Shown: positions 35,752 to 47,691 of the stretch, in pieces | Layout of the letters: every line of letters begins with the position of its first letter | Numbering within the stretch: position 1 is the stretch's first letter | Assembly: GCA_027422505.1 (NCBI GenBank) | Contig: JAPQWV010000123.1 | Span: 1,440,501 to 1,504,500 of the forward strand | Direction: 5' to 3' | Length of the DNA stretch: 64,000 bases | Source of the DNA: Craterostigma plantagineum | Lineage: Eukaryota > Streptophyta > Magnoliopsida > Lamiales > Linderniaceae | The notes under the pieces: generated by a model | Seen by the model: only the letters and a program-made list of their open reading frames with translations | Databases searched by the model: none | What the model was told of the DNA's origin: nothing | Position numbers and translations under genes: made by a program

Positions 35752-36728
35752 AGATTCGTTCTGTTTTGAATCGTAAATTGTTAGAATTGGATCGAAATTT
35801 TATTTCGAACACTGTTCCATCGAAGAACAGATTTGGCGCGAAAAGTTTTTCGATCCAATAGCTTAATTCTGTGCTTAATTGACTTGAATTTGATGTTTCT
35901 GTGCTCAGTTAAGTGCTAAATGTTGATTACGATCAAATCTGTAGCTGTTTGAACGTCGAATTGAGGATTAACTTGATTCTGGAATTTTACTGTTGACGAA
36001 GAACATGAAGAACACGTTCTGATTTTGATCAAATCATATATATTTTGCTTCATAACGTGTTTAATTGTTTGTTCGTGCGTGATTAGTACTTGATTGCGAG
36101 CGATTACCTGAAATTTCACTGTCTAATTCTTATTTTTGCTCGAATTTGTGTTAATCGTATTCTGTGAATTTTTCTCGATTGTCCTAATTTTTCTCGCTAG
36201 GGTTTGCGATCGGATTAGTTTCTCGATCGACAAACTTGGCGCGAAAATTTTTGTCGGTCAGAATACGAAGTCAGCGCTAGAATCGTCACTAGCAGAAACG
36301 ATTTTAGTTAGAAATATTTCTCGAGCATTATTCAGCGAAAACCTTTTTCGAGAGAGACTAATTTTGACTTGGCATGCGTAAAAACTTTCTATCGACAACT
36401 TTTTCGGTCAAACACTTAACGTTTGACCAGGCGAAAATCATTTACCCGCGAGAAACTTTTCTAGTCAACATATTTATTTTGACTTGTCGAGAAACTTACT
36501 AACGTACTGTTTCTTTACGATCGAAATAAATTCACGATCAAGAAATTTTTCTCGACCAAATGATTTTAAGCAATTTTTCTCGCTCGTAAAATATCTCGCT
36601 GACAAAATTTCTCGCACGAGAACAGTAAATACATTTTATATCGACGAAATTAATTTCGATCAAACTTTAAAGATTGAATCGAAAATAATTGTCGATCTAA
36701 TTTTCGAATCAAACGCTACTAACTAATT
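35752..36728 (+). repeat. Leader of element C with TTTTCTCG motif cluster
   Basis: Untranslated leader of about 1 kb. It is dotted with TTTTTCTCG, TTTCTCGA or the complementary CGAGAAA/CGAAAA (for example aatttttctcgctagg, gaaatttttctcgaccaa, caatttttctcgctcg, aaaatttctcgcacgag). A similar cluster lies in the leader of element D although the surrounding sequence differs. Confidence 0.7.
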
Positions 36729-38069
36729 TTGTCACTTGTGAAGCACTTTACATCATTTTCATCCTTCAAAACAATCAACGAAGATCCTCCAACAACTCGA
36801 ACAGTACAATACAAACATGGATGCTCACTCGGAAATGACAACCGTCCGCCGATCTTGCAAAGAGGCGAATACACAGTGTGGAGAAGCCACTTCCTGAATT
36901 TCATAGCTCTAAAAGATCAAGCCGAAAATGTACTGCAGTCCTTTGAAGAGGGACCGGCACAGTTCTGGGTTCATGTGCCCGGGGACGAATCAGCTACTCC
37001 AGTAATTCCAGCTTCTAGGCGACTAAAGGAGCCTAGAGAATACTCTCTGGAGGAAAGAGCTCGAGCTAAGGCTGATCTAGTAGCCATGAATACCCTTATG
37101 CAGGGGATCCCCAACGATTATACAGACAAATCGAAAGCCTTTCATCGGCTAAGGGGATGTGGGATGAGCTGCATAGGATGATGCAAAGGACGGAGGTAGG
37201 CATAAAGGCCAAGAAGGCAAACATTCTCACTGCATACGACTCCTTCAAAGCTAAGCCGGAGGAGAGCCTATACGAAATCTACCAACGTTACCTCACTCTT
37301 CTCAACGAGATGACGAAGATAGAAATAACAAAGACAAACATGGAAACAAACATGAGATTTTTATCTTCTCTGCCCACGGAATGGAAGAAAATATCCACAC
37401 AAATACGACAAAATAAAGATCTCGAAGAGTTGGATGTCCATGCCGTGTTCGATAATCTAGCTCAACATGAGGATGATATCCGAGAGATTATCAAACAGCA
37501 TAATAGCAAACAAACCGATGGCACGGTTGCCTTAGTCTCGGAGAAGAGGAGCACAAAATCAAGAAAAGAAAAGATCGTTAGGCCACCTTCATCATCGGAG
37601 TCGGAAGATGAATCGGACTGCGACATAGAGCCGAACATGAAAGCCCGTGGAAAGCAGTTAGCTCTCATAGGATAAATGATGAGCAAGAAGTACTTCAAGA
37701 AGAAGTCTTCAACCTCGGCCAACAGACTTCGAACTACAAGCTCCAGAAACAAAGAACGTGCTCCGGAGAGTTCCGAGGTCAAGAACCCCAAAGAGACTAA
37801 CAAATGCTTTAATTGTGGCAAAGCAGGTCACTTCGCCAGAGAGTGCACTCTCCCGAAGAAGAGAGATGCAAACTACTACTCCAGGAAGCTTCAATTGACA
37901 AAACAGAAAGAAGCTGGAGTAGCTCTCATGGCCGAGCAGGACCAATGGCTCGAGGACACGTCGAGCTCCGAAGAAGAGAACTTAGCCCTCATGGCTCGTC
38001 TCGACAACAAATGGACGCCAAAACATCCACTCGTACGGACGACGGCAACGCATCCACGTCTTCAATGAG
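36729..38069 (+). pseudogene. Gag of copia element C, broken
   Basis: The natural start is probably the ATG at 36817 (compare D), but a four-base deletion just after it shifts the frame, so the open frame enters from upstream. Readable parts: RGEYTVWRSHFLNFIALKD (about 36860-36920), the gag core (WDELHRMMQRTEVG, IYQRYLTLLNEMTK, RFLSSLPTEWKKISTQIR; 37160-37410) and a CCHC knuckle (CFNCGKAGHFAREC, about 37806-37847). Lesions: a frameshift near 37130, a stop TAA at 37673-37675 after LALIG, and a frameshift near 38020. The last coding block ends GAG at the putative donor. Confidence 0.9.
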
Positions 38070-39496
38070 GTAGTCTCTCACTCCACATTATTGACCATGT
38101 TAGATTTGTATCAATTAGCATACACTAACATGAAACATGAGCAGAAAAGTGTTAAGGAAGTAGAGATCAAACTTGAGAGAGCTCAGGAGAAGATAAATAG
38201 TCTCGAATCAGACATTAGAAGCTCTAATCAGACCTTAGAAGCTCAAATTCGAGAGACTAGTCAACCTCCTTTAGGACAGCATAGTGATAAAGTCAAAGAA
38301 TTAGAAGATAGGCTAGCAAATAACTACAGTTGTTTGGTTAGGAATCTCAACGAGAAAGCCACCTTAAATTGTAGGATAACCGAAGCTACCACTAAGATCA
38401 CTAACTTAGAAGCTGGATTAGAAATATCTAACGCTAAGGTTAGTGAGCTTAGTAAGGATCTAGACGCCTGTCGAGCAGTCAAACTGACGGTAGAAAATAA
38501 TTATGCACTCCTAAGTGAGGATCGCAGGAAGCTGTATGCGGTTAATTATCAAAATTCTCTCTACAAACCCCCTATCATAAAACAGATAGAGGAGTCACAG
38601 GCGAAACTAGACAAAGAAAGAGAGAATTTCGAAGCTGAAAAGAAAAAATTCTATAAGGAGATGGAAAATCTCAAGGCTTCCTCGTCCTCCCAAACTATCA
38701 CACACGCTATAATAAAAAGCGTGAAAACAGAAAAATCGCCTTCGAAAGATCAAAAGAGCATTATTAATTCTGTTAAAAGTGCTAAGACTAACTTTACTTC
38801 ACCTACGTCCACATGGAGCGTAGAGCCAGCACCCACTACGAAGGCGAGAGTGTCTAGTCCTAAAATAAAGAAATAGCGAGTAGATTTAAATGTTTCTGAA
38901 CATGTTATTCCTTCTGTCAAAATAAAAGACACTCATAGTAATAAAAGAGTCATTTCTACGTTCAAAATAATTGCTTCTACGTGCTCACTTAACCCCATCA
39001 CCTATAGAAGCGAAAATCCCGAAACAGGCTCTACATCGAAAATCACTAATAATCATTCTGAAACAAATGCCAAAAGGAAAAAATCGTAGGAAACAAGATC
39101 CAGCCATAAAGAAAGCATATGGCGCCGTACATGACTGTACTCACCTAAGGTATCCCGTAGAAATTAAATCCCCCAAGCACCTTAGGAGACTATCGCAAGA
39201 AAAGATCTTTTCCTCAGTCAAACCTTCCAAGGCATTTGTACGAGCTGAAATTAACCTTCCCTGTAAGGTTCATCCCAAATGGGTTCCTAAATGTCCGCCT
39301 AGGACGACAAAAGCCAAAAGGGCCAAGTCTCCTACAGAGGCAAAACACAAACTCACCTCTCCAAAAGTGCAATGGGTTATTAAGACTCTTCCAGAAATAG
39401 ATTTAGGAGTCATATCTGAACCTAAAATCAAATCTGCTAATCTGAGAGGACTCATGCTTAAGTGGGTACCTAAAGCTCTCTAAATTGTTTTTGCAG
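38070..39496 (+). other. Intron-like coiled-coil segment of element C (GT...AG)
   Basis: It begins GAG|GTAGTC and ends TTGTTTTTGCAG|ATCC. Inside, 38091-38876 is open and encodes a strongly charged coiled coil (KSVKEVEIKLERAQEKINSL, then ETSQPP...KELEDRLANNYS...LNEKATLN). 38971-39483 encodes a basic region ending LMLKWVPKAL, with its stop codon nine bases before the TTTTTGCAG. Unspliced RNA would give Gag with a coiled-coil extension and no Pol; spliced RNA would join Gag in frame to protease. Element D lacks precisely this segment. Confidence 0.6.
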
Positions 39497-41950
39497 ATCC
39501 ATCATGTGTGGTACCTCGACTGTGGTTGTTCCACACACATGACTGGTAAACAAGAGCTGTTGAGCAACTACAAAGACCGACCAAATGGCAAAGTCAGATT
39601 TGGGAACAACCATTCAGCCCCGATTCTATGATTTGGGGATATCATTTTGGAGAATCTGACCATCAAAGATGTCTCATAACTTGTTCAGCATAGGCCAATT
39701 CTCTGACAAAGGCTTTCAGGTGGTCTTCCATGCTGACCGGTGTAGAATTTTGGATAGTCAGGACACAGAACTCCTTCAAGGACTCCGGAAATCCAATCTT
39801 TACACGATCAAACTGACGTCCGTGCGGCCCTCGACAGCTGTATGCCTCATTTCTCAGATTGATATACAGAGGAACAGCTTATGGCATCAACGACTGTCTC
39901 ATCTAAACATGAAAGCTCTCCAACGTCTTTCTACGAAAAAGTTGGTCTACGGTCTTCCAACTATACAACTACAAAGGGAGCATCATTGTTCGGCAGGTCA
40001 CCTAGGAAAAATGAAGCGAGCATCTCATCACGTCAAGCAAATTGCGTCTACTTCTCGACCATTGGAACTAATTCACATGGATCTCTATGGTCTGATGCAG
40101 ACTCAGAGTATCAATGGAAGAAAGTATGTCCTAGTGATTGTAGATGACTATTCTCGCTACACGTGGACAAAGTTCCTCCGAACGAAAGATGAGACCGGTG
40201 ACTTGATAATCAATTTTGTGAACACAACTCAAAATCTGTTGCAATAGACTATTCAAGTTGTTCGAACAGACAACGGCACTGAGTTAAAAAACAACCACCT
40301 CAGTGATTTTTATCAAAAGCTTGGAATAAGTCAACAATTTTCAGCCGCCAAAACACCTCAGCAAAATGGGGTCGTCGAAAGGAAAAATCGAACACTAGTG
40401 GAAGCAGCTCGTACAATGCTGATCCAGTCAGGACTTCCACACTTTCTATGGGCTGAAGCAGCCAATACCGCTTGTTTTACTCAAAACAGGACGGTGGTTC
40501 ACAAACGGTTCAACAAGACTCCGTACGAGATTGTGAATAATAGAGTGCCCAATATCTCTTTCTTTAAAGTCTTCGGGTGCAAGTGCTTTGTGGCGAACGA
40601 CCGAGAAAAACGTGCAAAGTTCGACCCTAAAGCATTCGAAGCTACATTTGTCGGGTATTCTTCAACTTCAAAAGCGTACCGAGTATACATCAAGTCCAAC
40701 CGAACTATTATGGAAAGCTATAATGTCACTTTTCACGAAGTGGCAGAGATGGCTTCTGGTCAACTCAGTCCAGGACCCGTGCCTAACCCGATGGCTTCTG
40801 GTCAACTCAGTCCAGGACCCGTGCCTAACCCGATGGTTCCTGCTCAAATCAGTTCAGGACCCATGCTCAACCCGATGGCTTCTGAAGACAACATTTGAGA
40901 ACCCGTAACACTGGTGTGTTGGCACAAAACCAACAGAAGATGGCTACAACATCAAAGTCAATGTCAGACGAAGCAACGAGACTTGCAATAGACGACTTGG
41001 AATCTCTCTTCGAACCAGTATATCGGTCATGCACCACTGCACCTACAGTGGATTCTCCTCCGTTCGAGACCGACGTACCAAGTTCATCGCACACCTCTAC
41101 CCCACCCGATTTAGATTTGCCACAGAATACCGAAGAACCTACAGTGGTCCTCCAGGAAGTATCATCAGAGACGATCGATCCAAGTGCAGAATTGGAACTT
41201 CCTCAGACAAATGATCAATCGGAGACTATAGGCAATCTAGATCCACAGATGGCTGACGCATCTGCTACAGCCTTGCCTCATGAGCGCAAGTGGATTAGAG
41301 GTCACCCGGTCGATCAGATAATTGGCGACCCTTCGGATGGTGTGAGGACACGTCATCAACACAGTCTTTTCAGTTGCTTCCTGAGCCAAAATGACCCTAC
41401 CAAAGTAGCAGAAGCACTTCGAGACCCGGATTGGACTATTGCAATGCAAGAGGAAATCAATCAATTCGAACGTCTTCAAGTGTGGACCTTGGTACCCCGT
41501 CCACATGGGAAAACAGTGGTCGGAACTAAATGGGTTTTCAAGAATAAGAAAAATGAAGATGGTGAAGTGATCCGAAACAAAGCAAGGCTAATAGCTAAGG
41601 GATACAATCAACAGGAAGGCATCGACTACGACGAGACTTATGCTCCTGTTGCCCGTATCGAAGCTATCCGCCTCCTGCTGGCCTATGCGGCTCAGAAAGA
41701 CTTCAAAGTCTATCAGATGGATGTTAAAACTGCTTTTCTCAACGGCGTGTTAAAAGAAGAAGTCTACCTCGCTCAGCCGGAAGGTTTCGTTGATCAAGAA
41801 CATCCCGATCACGTCTATCGTTTGGACAAAGCTCTCTATGGGCTAACACAAGCCCCACGTGCTTGGTACGATGTCCTGAGTGATTTCCTCGTGAAGTCTG
41901 GATTCATACGAGGAACGATAGCCACAACCCTCTTCATTAAGCGACATCAG
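39497..41950 (+). pseudogene. Pol of copia element C (protease to partial RT), broken
   Basis: The protease starts at IHHVWYLDxGCSTHMTG, but the active-site DSG has become DCG (TGT at about 39521). GAG-pre-integrase (LWHQRLSHLNMKALQRL) has one zinc-ligand cysteine changed (CSAGHLGK for CSACQLGK). The integrase core has all three acidic residues (HMDLYG, RTDNGTE, NGVVERKNR), but there is a TAG at 40246 between them. Reverse transcriptase runs from [19 protein letters not shown] to [14 protein letters not shown] and then stops matching. The YVDD catalytic segment, thumb and RNase H are deleted, and the frame runs straight into an unrelated coding region. Confidence 0.9.
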
Positions 41951-43870
41951 TCGTCCTGTCCATCCATGGAGGCATCCACACCCTTTGTGACGAACGAGCA
42001 GTTCCATGCCGCTCTCTCTGCAGCTGTACAGACTATGGAAGACAAGATCACAGAGAGAGTACTTCAAGCTCTCGAGGCATCCCGAAGAGATACCGGGAAA
42101 GCACCTGCCTCTGAAGGCCCTTCGTCACAAACCCACACCACACCTCCACAACCCACGCTCACTGACCCTCTAGCCACTTCCTCCATCCTCATCAACCCAT
42201 ACACCATCCCCATCACCGAGCTCCATGACATTCTCCTCGCCCGTTTGATAGGCCTGTCCATCCGATCGCCTCACGAAGAATCCCTCTATCAGCTATTGGT
42301 GGATCATCCTGAGCCACCGACTGACACCTGCCGAGGCCAAATCTCCCACTCCCGGCGCACACATGACGATCCTGACGATCAGGACCATCATGAGGGGGAG
42401 AAGAGGCTGAGGCCATCCACAATCAGCCAAGGACAAGGCTCGGGCGCTACGCGGACAAGCGCTGGAGCTGGTGAAACCCAAACCACCCATACTACCCAAA
42501 CTACCCAAACCACACAGCCACTCTACCACATATCGACCCACCAACCTTTCACCCCAGGACGCCTCCGCCCACACCGCCGATCTACTCAAGCCCCTTGCTT
42601 CCGAAAGAAGAAGCAAGCGCTGCAATGCTTGTAGCTCTGGCAGCTACCCAAGCTACTCCCTCCGTCACTCTAGACCAACCGGGACGCTCTGGACATGGCG
42701 TCAATCCACATGAAGTATTAGACAAGTACATTTTCGAAGGCCAGTGGATGACTCATTCCATGCCCGATGAGCATCAGAGACAACAGCTTCAGGACGTACG
42801 CCACTTCTTACAACAAGCATCCGTGGACCTCGTGATCATTGAAGACGACGAATTTCAAGAAGGTGTAGACTATAAAAATGAAATCCCAAGGCTACCAGAG
42901 TTGATCGCACAGCGAGCGGCCTCCCCTACAAGACATGCCAGGGACCGTTCGGATCGACACGCAGTGGGAGAACATTCACATAGAGATACCTTTCCTTGAA
43001 GAAGTCAGAGAAAACATTTGGAGGTCACCGGATCGAATTAAGAAGCCGGATGAGTTCGAGCTGAGAGGGATCTCTCACTGGGATCAGTAGAAGAGAATGA
43101 CATATCTGTGGATGCTGCCCAACTAGGACCAGACGTGAGGCTTCGGATCCCGAAGAATCGACTGAAGAGTCACTTCAGGGAACTCTCCCCAATTTGCCAA
43201 CTCCTCAGTGTCTATTGTGCCCAAGGAGGACTTCCAACACCTCACTACATCATCGAACAAGTGGACAGGACCCGAGAGGAACTGAGCGAGAGCAACCTGC
43301 CATACCTCCCCGCCGATGAAGTCTACCGTCTTTATCCGCTATACGTGGAGAATTACAAAGGTCCTCAGGGCTTCATCAAGAAAGAAGGCCTCGAAGGGCT
43401 CTACCGGTTCATGATGCGACAAGTCAAGTACTTCGCCGCTCACGACCTTCAAATTGCGCTTGAGAGCAATATGAAGAAGGTCAACATGGCCGAACCACTC
43501 CTCAAAGGACCTGAGATCGAGAGACTTCCAAGCAATCACATACACATCAGCTCTGTTACCGGCATCACCTACAACAATCCAATTGCCAAGAAGACCAGGA
43601 TGATGCTGAAGACAGAAATTCACAAGTTTTGCGACGGAACCATCAAGTCGTCAGGCGAAATATCGAACAGAGGTTGGAAAAGATAAATAGAGACACGATG
43701 CTGAGGATCCACCGGTTTGTGAGAGAACAGCCGCTCCTGATGGAATTGTTGGATTACATCGAGGAGCGCCTGAAGCTCAGGGAGACCGTTAGGGACTACG
43801 AGCATGCGCTGGGCTTGCGCAGATCGTACTATGCCCGACAAGGACGAACAGCACGGAGACGCAATCAAGC
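41951..43870 (+). pseudogene. Extra 3' coding region of element C, function unknown
   Basis: A run of plus-strand coding sequence lies between the truncated RT and the polypurine tract. It starts at [19 protein letters not shown], in frame with RT, and continues through 42634, 42595-42999, 43108-43686 and 43629-43889 with frame changes and a stop near 43090. The N-terminal part looks like a short coiled coil followed by a Pro/Thr/Gln-rich stretch ([13 protein letters not shown]). The middle is acidic and Glu/Gln-rich, and the C-terminus is Arg-rich (RTARRRNQAQRGRM). No transmembrane segment is evident. Some SIRE elements carry an env-like third frame in this position; whether this is related cannot be judged by eye. 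Element E lacks it. Confidence 0.6.
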
Positions 43871-43884
43871 ACAAAGGGGGAGAA
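43871..43884 (+). other. Polypurine tract of element C
   Basis: The run acaaagggggagaa lies directly before the 3' LTR. Confidence 0.9.
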
Positions 43885-44209
43885 TGTAGAATATCATTTA
43901 TAATTGTGCTTGATTTCATTAGTTGTCCTGTCTTTAGATTAAGGACCAGTTAGATATTTATACCAAGATTGTTGGTATAAATAATTGTAAATCAATTGAG
44001 CTGAATAGAGAAAGTTTAGAGAATTGATCCGAAGGGCTTGCAAATCGAATTCTAGAGAGAGAAACAACAATAACTTTCTCACTCTAATTGAATTCTCTCT
44101 CGTGTTCTTACTTTGAGTTTTTCGATCGAATTCAATTGATAATTTAAACGATCAAATTGCTATGGTTTCTAGCCTAGGATCGTAGAGTTGTTAATCCGAG
44201 GACCTAGCA
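43885..44209 (+). repeat. 3' LTR of element C
   Basis: It begins TGTAGAATATC and ends CCTAGCA. It is shorter than the 5' LTR by one internal deletion after ttagttgtcct. Target duplication gatgc follows. Confidence 0.95.
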
Positions 44210-45422
44210 GATGCATTGTCTTCGTCCGTCATTGGATGTTTCGGCGTCCGATTAATTGTCGAGACGGGCCATGAGGGCTAAATTCTCTTCTTCAGAACTC
44301 GACGTGTCCTCGAGCCATTGGTCTCGTTCGGCCATGAGAGCTACTCCAACTTCCTTTTGTTTAGTGAATTGGAGCTTCTTGGAGTAGTAGTTGGCATCTC
44401 TCTTCTTCGAATAGTGCACTCTCTGGCAAAGTGACCTGGCTTGCCACAGTTGAAGCATTTGTTAGCCTCTTTTGGGTTCTTGACTTCGGAGCACTCTGGT
44501 GCACGTTCTTTGTTTTTAGAGCTTGTAGTTCGAAGTCTGTTGGCTGAGGTTGAAGACTTCTTCTTGAAGTACTTCTTACTCATTATTTTTCCTATTAGAG
44601 CCAACTGCTTTCCTAGAGCTTTCAAGTTTGGCTCAACGTCGGAGTCCGACTCTTCTTCCGACTCTGAATGAGAAGGAGGCCTAACGATCTTTTCTTTTCT
44701 TGATTTTGAGCTCCTCTTCTCCGAGACTAAGGTAACAGTGTCTTCGATCTGTTTGCCGAATCTCGCTTATATCATCCTCATGTTGTGCGAGATTGTCAAA
44801 CACCGCATGGATATCCAACTCCTCTAGATCTTTATTCTGTCGAATTTGAGTGGATATTTTCTTCCATTCCGCGGGCAGAGAAGAGAGAAATCTGATGTTT
44901 GTCTCCATATTGGTCTTTGTGATTCCTCATCTTGTTTAGAAGAGTGAGGTATCTTTGGTAGATCTCATATAGACTCTCCTCCGACTTTGCTTTGAAGGAG
45001 TCGTAAAGAATGTTCGCTTTTTTGGCCTTTATGCCAACTTCCGTCCTCTGCATCATCCTATGCAGTTCATCCCACATTCCTTTAGCCGATGAAAGGCTAT
45101 CAATCTGTCTATATATGTCGTTGGGGATGCCCTGCATGAGGGTATTCATGGCTACTAGATCAGCCTTAGCTCGAGCCATCTCCTCGATTGAGTACTCCCT
45201 AGGTTCCTTCAGTCGCCTAGATGCGGGAATTTAAGGGGTTACCGATTCATCACCGGGGACATTCACCCAAAACTTTGCGGGTCCGTCTTCTAGTGATCTC
45301 AGCAAATTCTCGGCTTGATCTTTTAAAGCGATGAAATTGATGAAGCGGCTTCTCCAAACGGTATATTCGCCTCGTTGCAAAATCAGCGGACGGTTGTCAT
45401 TTCCGAGCGAGTATGCATCCAT
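44210..45422 (-). pseudogene. Gag of copia element D, broken
   Basis: Starts MDAYSLGNDNRP at 45422. Readable parts include RGEYTVWRSRFINFIALKD, WDELHRMMQRTEVG, IRFLSSLPAEWKKISTQIR and a CCHC knuckle (CFNCGKPGHFAREC, about 44465-44425). Lesions: a stop after ESVTP (about 45231), frame changes near 45010, 44900 and 44750, and a frameshift after the knuckle (about 44420). It continues across the insertion of C to the exon-junction-like site at 35366. The start, with intact MDAYSLGN, shows what the four-base deletion removed in element C. Confidence 0.9.
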
Positions 45423-46845
45423 TTTGTGTTGTAGTTGAGTTGTTGAAGGATCTTCGTTAAGTGTTTTGAACGTTTGAAGATGATGTGATGTGCTTCACAA
45501 GTGACAAAGTTCGTAAGTAGCGTTTGATTCGAAAAATACTTCGAGAATTATTTTCGATCCAATCTTTAAAGTTTGATCAAGAAGAATCGTTTAAAGAATT
45601 TCTTAGGACCGAGTGAACGTGTGTGATGGTCGAAAACGTACGAAGGGAAAATATATCTTGAAGTTCGGAGAAGTTCTAGAAATTTAAAAACCAGAGTTTG
45701 AAAAAATTTAACACGAGAGGAAAAAAAATTAACACGTGAGGAAAAATTCGCAGTTTGAAGAGACGTGTTTATATGAAGAATTACCCGAGAAATTATTCGT
45801 TGAGAAACTTCGATGTTTGCGTGAGTTTTAAAGAGGAATTCTCGAAAAGAAAAAAAAATTCTCAGTAGAAAATTATTTTCTCGGATTTTAAAAATTTCGC
45901 ATGTGAGAAAGTTTTTCAGTTTTGAGAAGAATTTCAGTTTGGAGGAAGTACATCGGGTCGAAGTGTGAGAGTAAGTTTCTCGGAATTGAAAAAACGGGGT
46001 TTTGAGAAAAATTTCTCGGAGAAAAAAAACTTTCTTGGCTGAACACTTAGCAGTATTTCTCAGTTTTTTTGAAAGTTTTCACGGATAAATTTTCGGAATA
46101 AATTTTCTCGGATATATTTCTCGGATTTGGAGAGATAAGCAGTTAAAAAAAATTAAAGTGAAAGAGAAATTTTCGCGGATATATGTTTCTCGGATTTGGA
46201 GAAATAAGCAGTTGAGAAAAAAAATTGAAGTGAAAGAGAGATTTTCGCGGTTTTGGAAAGCTAAGCAGTTGAGAAAAAATGAGGTGAACGTGGAATTTTT
46301 CGCGGTTTTGAAAAGATTCTCGGAATCAAATTTCGCGGATCTGTGATTTCTCGGATTTTCAAAAGTTTTCGCGGATTTGAACGACTCAGCATGAACTTTC
46401 GCGGCCAAGAACACAAGGTTACTGTTCCATTGCTTGTCGCGAGTTTCTCCCAGAAAATAGTTCGTTTTCACTCAAATCTCAACCGAAATCACTCAAACTT
46501 GGATCCAAAACTTCAGAAACTCTTCCCTAAACACATAGTTGACCAATTTGTGAGCTAAAAACAACAAAAAACGGATCAAATCGACCAAAAACAGAGAGAG
46601 GCCGAGATGACTTTTTCTGAAGATTTTTGCTTCGATCTTGCTCAAAACTCGTTAAAACTGATCCAAAAGTGTTCTAAAAGCATTTTGGGCATAGAATCGT
46701 TCTGGGGAAATGTTTTAAACACAAAAACGAAGCAGCCCAAAATGAGCTCAAAATGCCGAAGTGATTTTTTTTGCCCAAAACACCTTTGATCTTTCTCGGA
46801 ATCGAACGAAACTGGATTCAAATCAATGCAGATCGATCCACGTTT
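45423..46845 (-). other. Leader of element D with TTTCTCG motif cluster
   Basis: About 1.4 kb without a convincing gene. Read on the plus strand it is full of tttctcgga, attttcgcgg, gagaaa and ttctcggaattg motifs, most densely at 45780-46400. Duplicated stretches (ttctcggatttggagaaata followed by agcagttgagaaaaaa) occur near 46120-46280. Short open frames here are low-complexity. Confidence 0.7.
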
Positions 46846-46857
46846 GCTCTGATACCA
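46846..46857 (-). other. Primer-binding site of element D
   Basis: Minus strand TGGTATCAGAGC, two bases from the LTR. Confidence 0.95.
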
Positions 46858-46859
46858 CT

Positions 46860-47155
46860 TGTTGGTCCCGATTGCACCAAACAAGGAATCAAAGAGGCTT
46901 AGATGGAATGAAAAGGGAGTGGTTCTCACCTTTAAGTGTGTGAATTGTGTAAAAAGTGGGTTAGCCTTTTGATCTTTGATTACTTTAAAAATTGTGTTGG
47001 TAAAACCTTATATACCACATTAACCCTAGGTATATTAAGGCCCAAACAATAAAGATTAATTAATTACATTCTAGTCCAAAGCCCAAGCTAAAAGGATAAT
47101 TACAAAATAAATCCCAAGACTTAAACTATTGACACAATCTATAAATATCCTAACA
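46860..47155 (-). repeat. 5' LTR of element D
   Basis: In element orientation it begins TGTTAGGATATT and ends GGGACCAACA, 296 bp long. It differs strongly from the LTRs of C although gag and pol are closely related. Immediately outside is the truncated gag of element E, so D was inserted in E. Confidence 0.8.
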
Positions 47156-47159
47156 CCCT

Positions 47160-47691
47160 CAACTCAGGCAAAACGAAGATATGGACGAGTTGGATATCCA
47201 TGCAGTCTTTGATAATATCTCCCAACATGAGGAAGATATCCGCGAGATTCGGAAGGACCAAAAGGGCAAGCAGATTGAAGACATCGTTGCCCTTGTCTCA
47301 GAAAGCATGGAACAAAGCCTCGCAAAGAGAAGATCGTTAGGCCTCCCTCCCCATCAGAGTCAGAAGAAGATTCGGAGTCAGATGCCGAGCCAAGCATAAA
47401 AGCACCGGGGAAGCAGTTGGCTTTAATAAGTCCTCATCCTCGGCCAACCGACTTTGGACCTCGAGCTCTAAGAATAAAGAATGTGCACCAGAGAGCTCCA
47501 AAATCAAGAACACCAAAGAGTCCAACAAGTGCTTCAACTGTGGCAAGCCTGGTCATTTTGCCAGAGAATGCACTCTTCCCAAGAACAGAGATGCTAATTA
47601 CTACTCCAAGAAGCTTCAACTCATGAAGCAGAAGGAAGCTGAAACTTCATGCCAGACGGACGATGACGACGCATCCACCTCAGGACAAGAG
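47160..47691 (+). pseudogene. 3' part of Gag of element E
   Basis: Begins within the gag core (LRQNEDMDELDIHAVFDN) and continues to a CCHC knuckle (CFNCGKPGHFAREC, about 47531-47572) and a linker (KQKEAETSCQTDDDDAST). It ends GQE at the putative donor. One or two frame changes occur near 47310-47430. Confidence 0.85.

Larger units (their letters stand above)
35387..44209 (+). mobile_element. Complete SIRE-like Ty1/copia element C (8.8 kb)
   Basis: Two LTRs of 351 and 325 bp, primer site, long leader, gag, intron-like coiled-coil segment, truncated pol, an extra 3' coding region and a polypurine tract. The target duplication is gatgc (35382-35386 and 44210-44214), inside element D. Gag and pol are broken and the RT active site is absent, so it depended on other copies. 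It was found inside D, so it is younger than D. Confidence 0.95.
33012..47155 (-). mobile_element. SIRE-like Ty1/copia element D, interrupted by element C
   Basis: Minus-strand element with 5' LTR, primer site, long leader, gag and pol through the first half of reverse transcriptase. Element C is inserted at 35386/44210. The 3' part (rest of RT, RNase H, 3' LTR) is missing; the sequence runs into Helitron-like block 2 instead. D differs from C and E in lacking the coiled-coil segment between gag and protease. Confidence 0.85.

Noticed and set aside
43339..43919. Minus-strand open frames over the 3' coding region of copia C
   Set aside because: Shadows of the plus-strand frame, which carries the consistent charge pattern and follows pol orientation.
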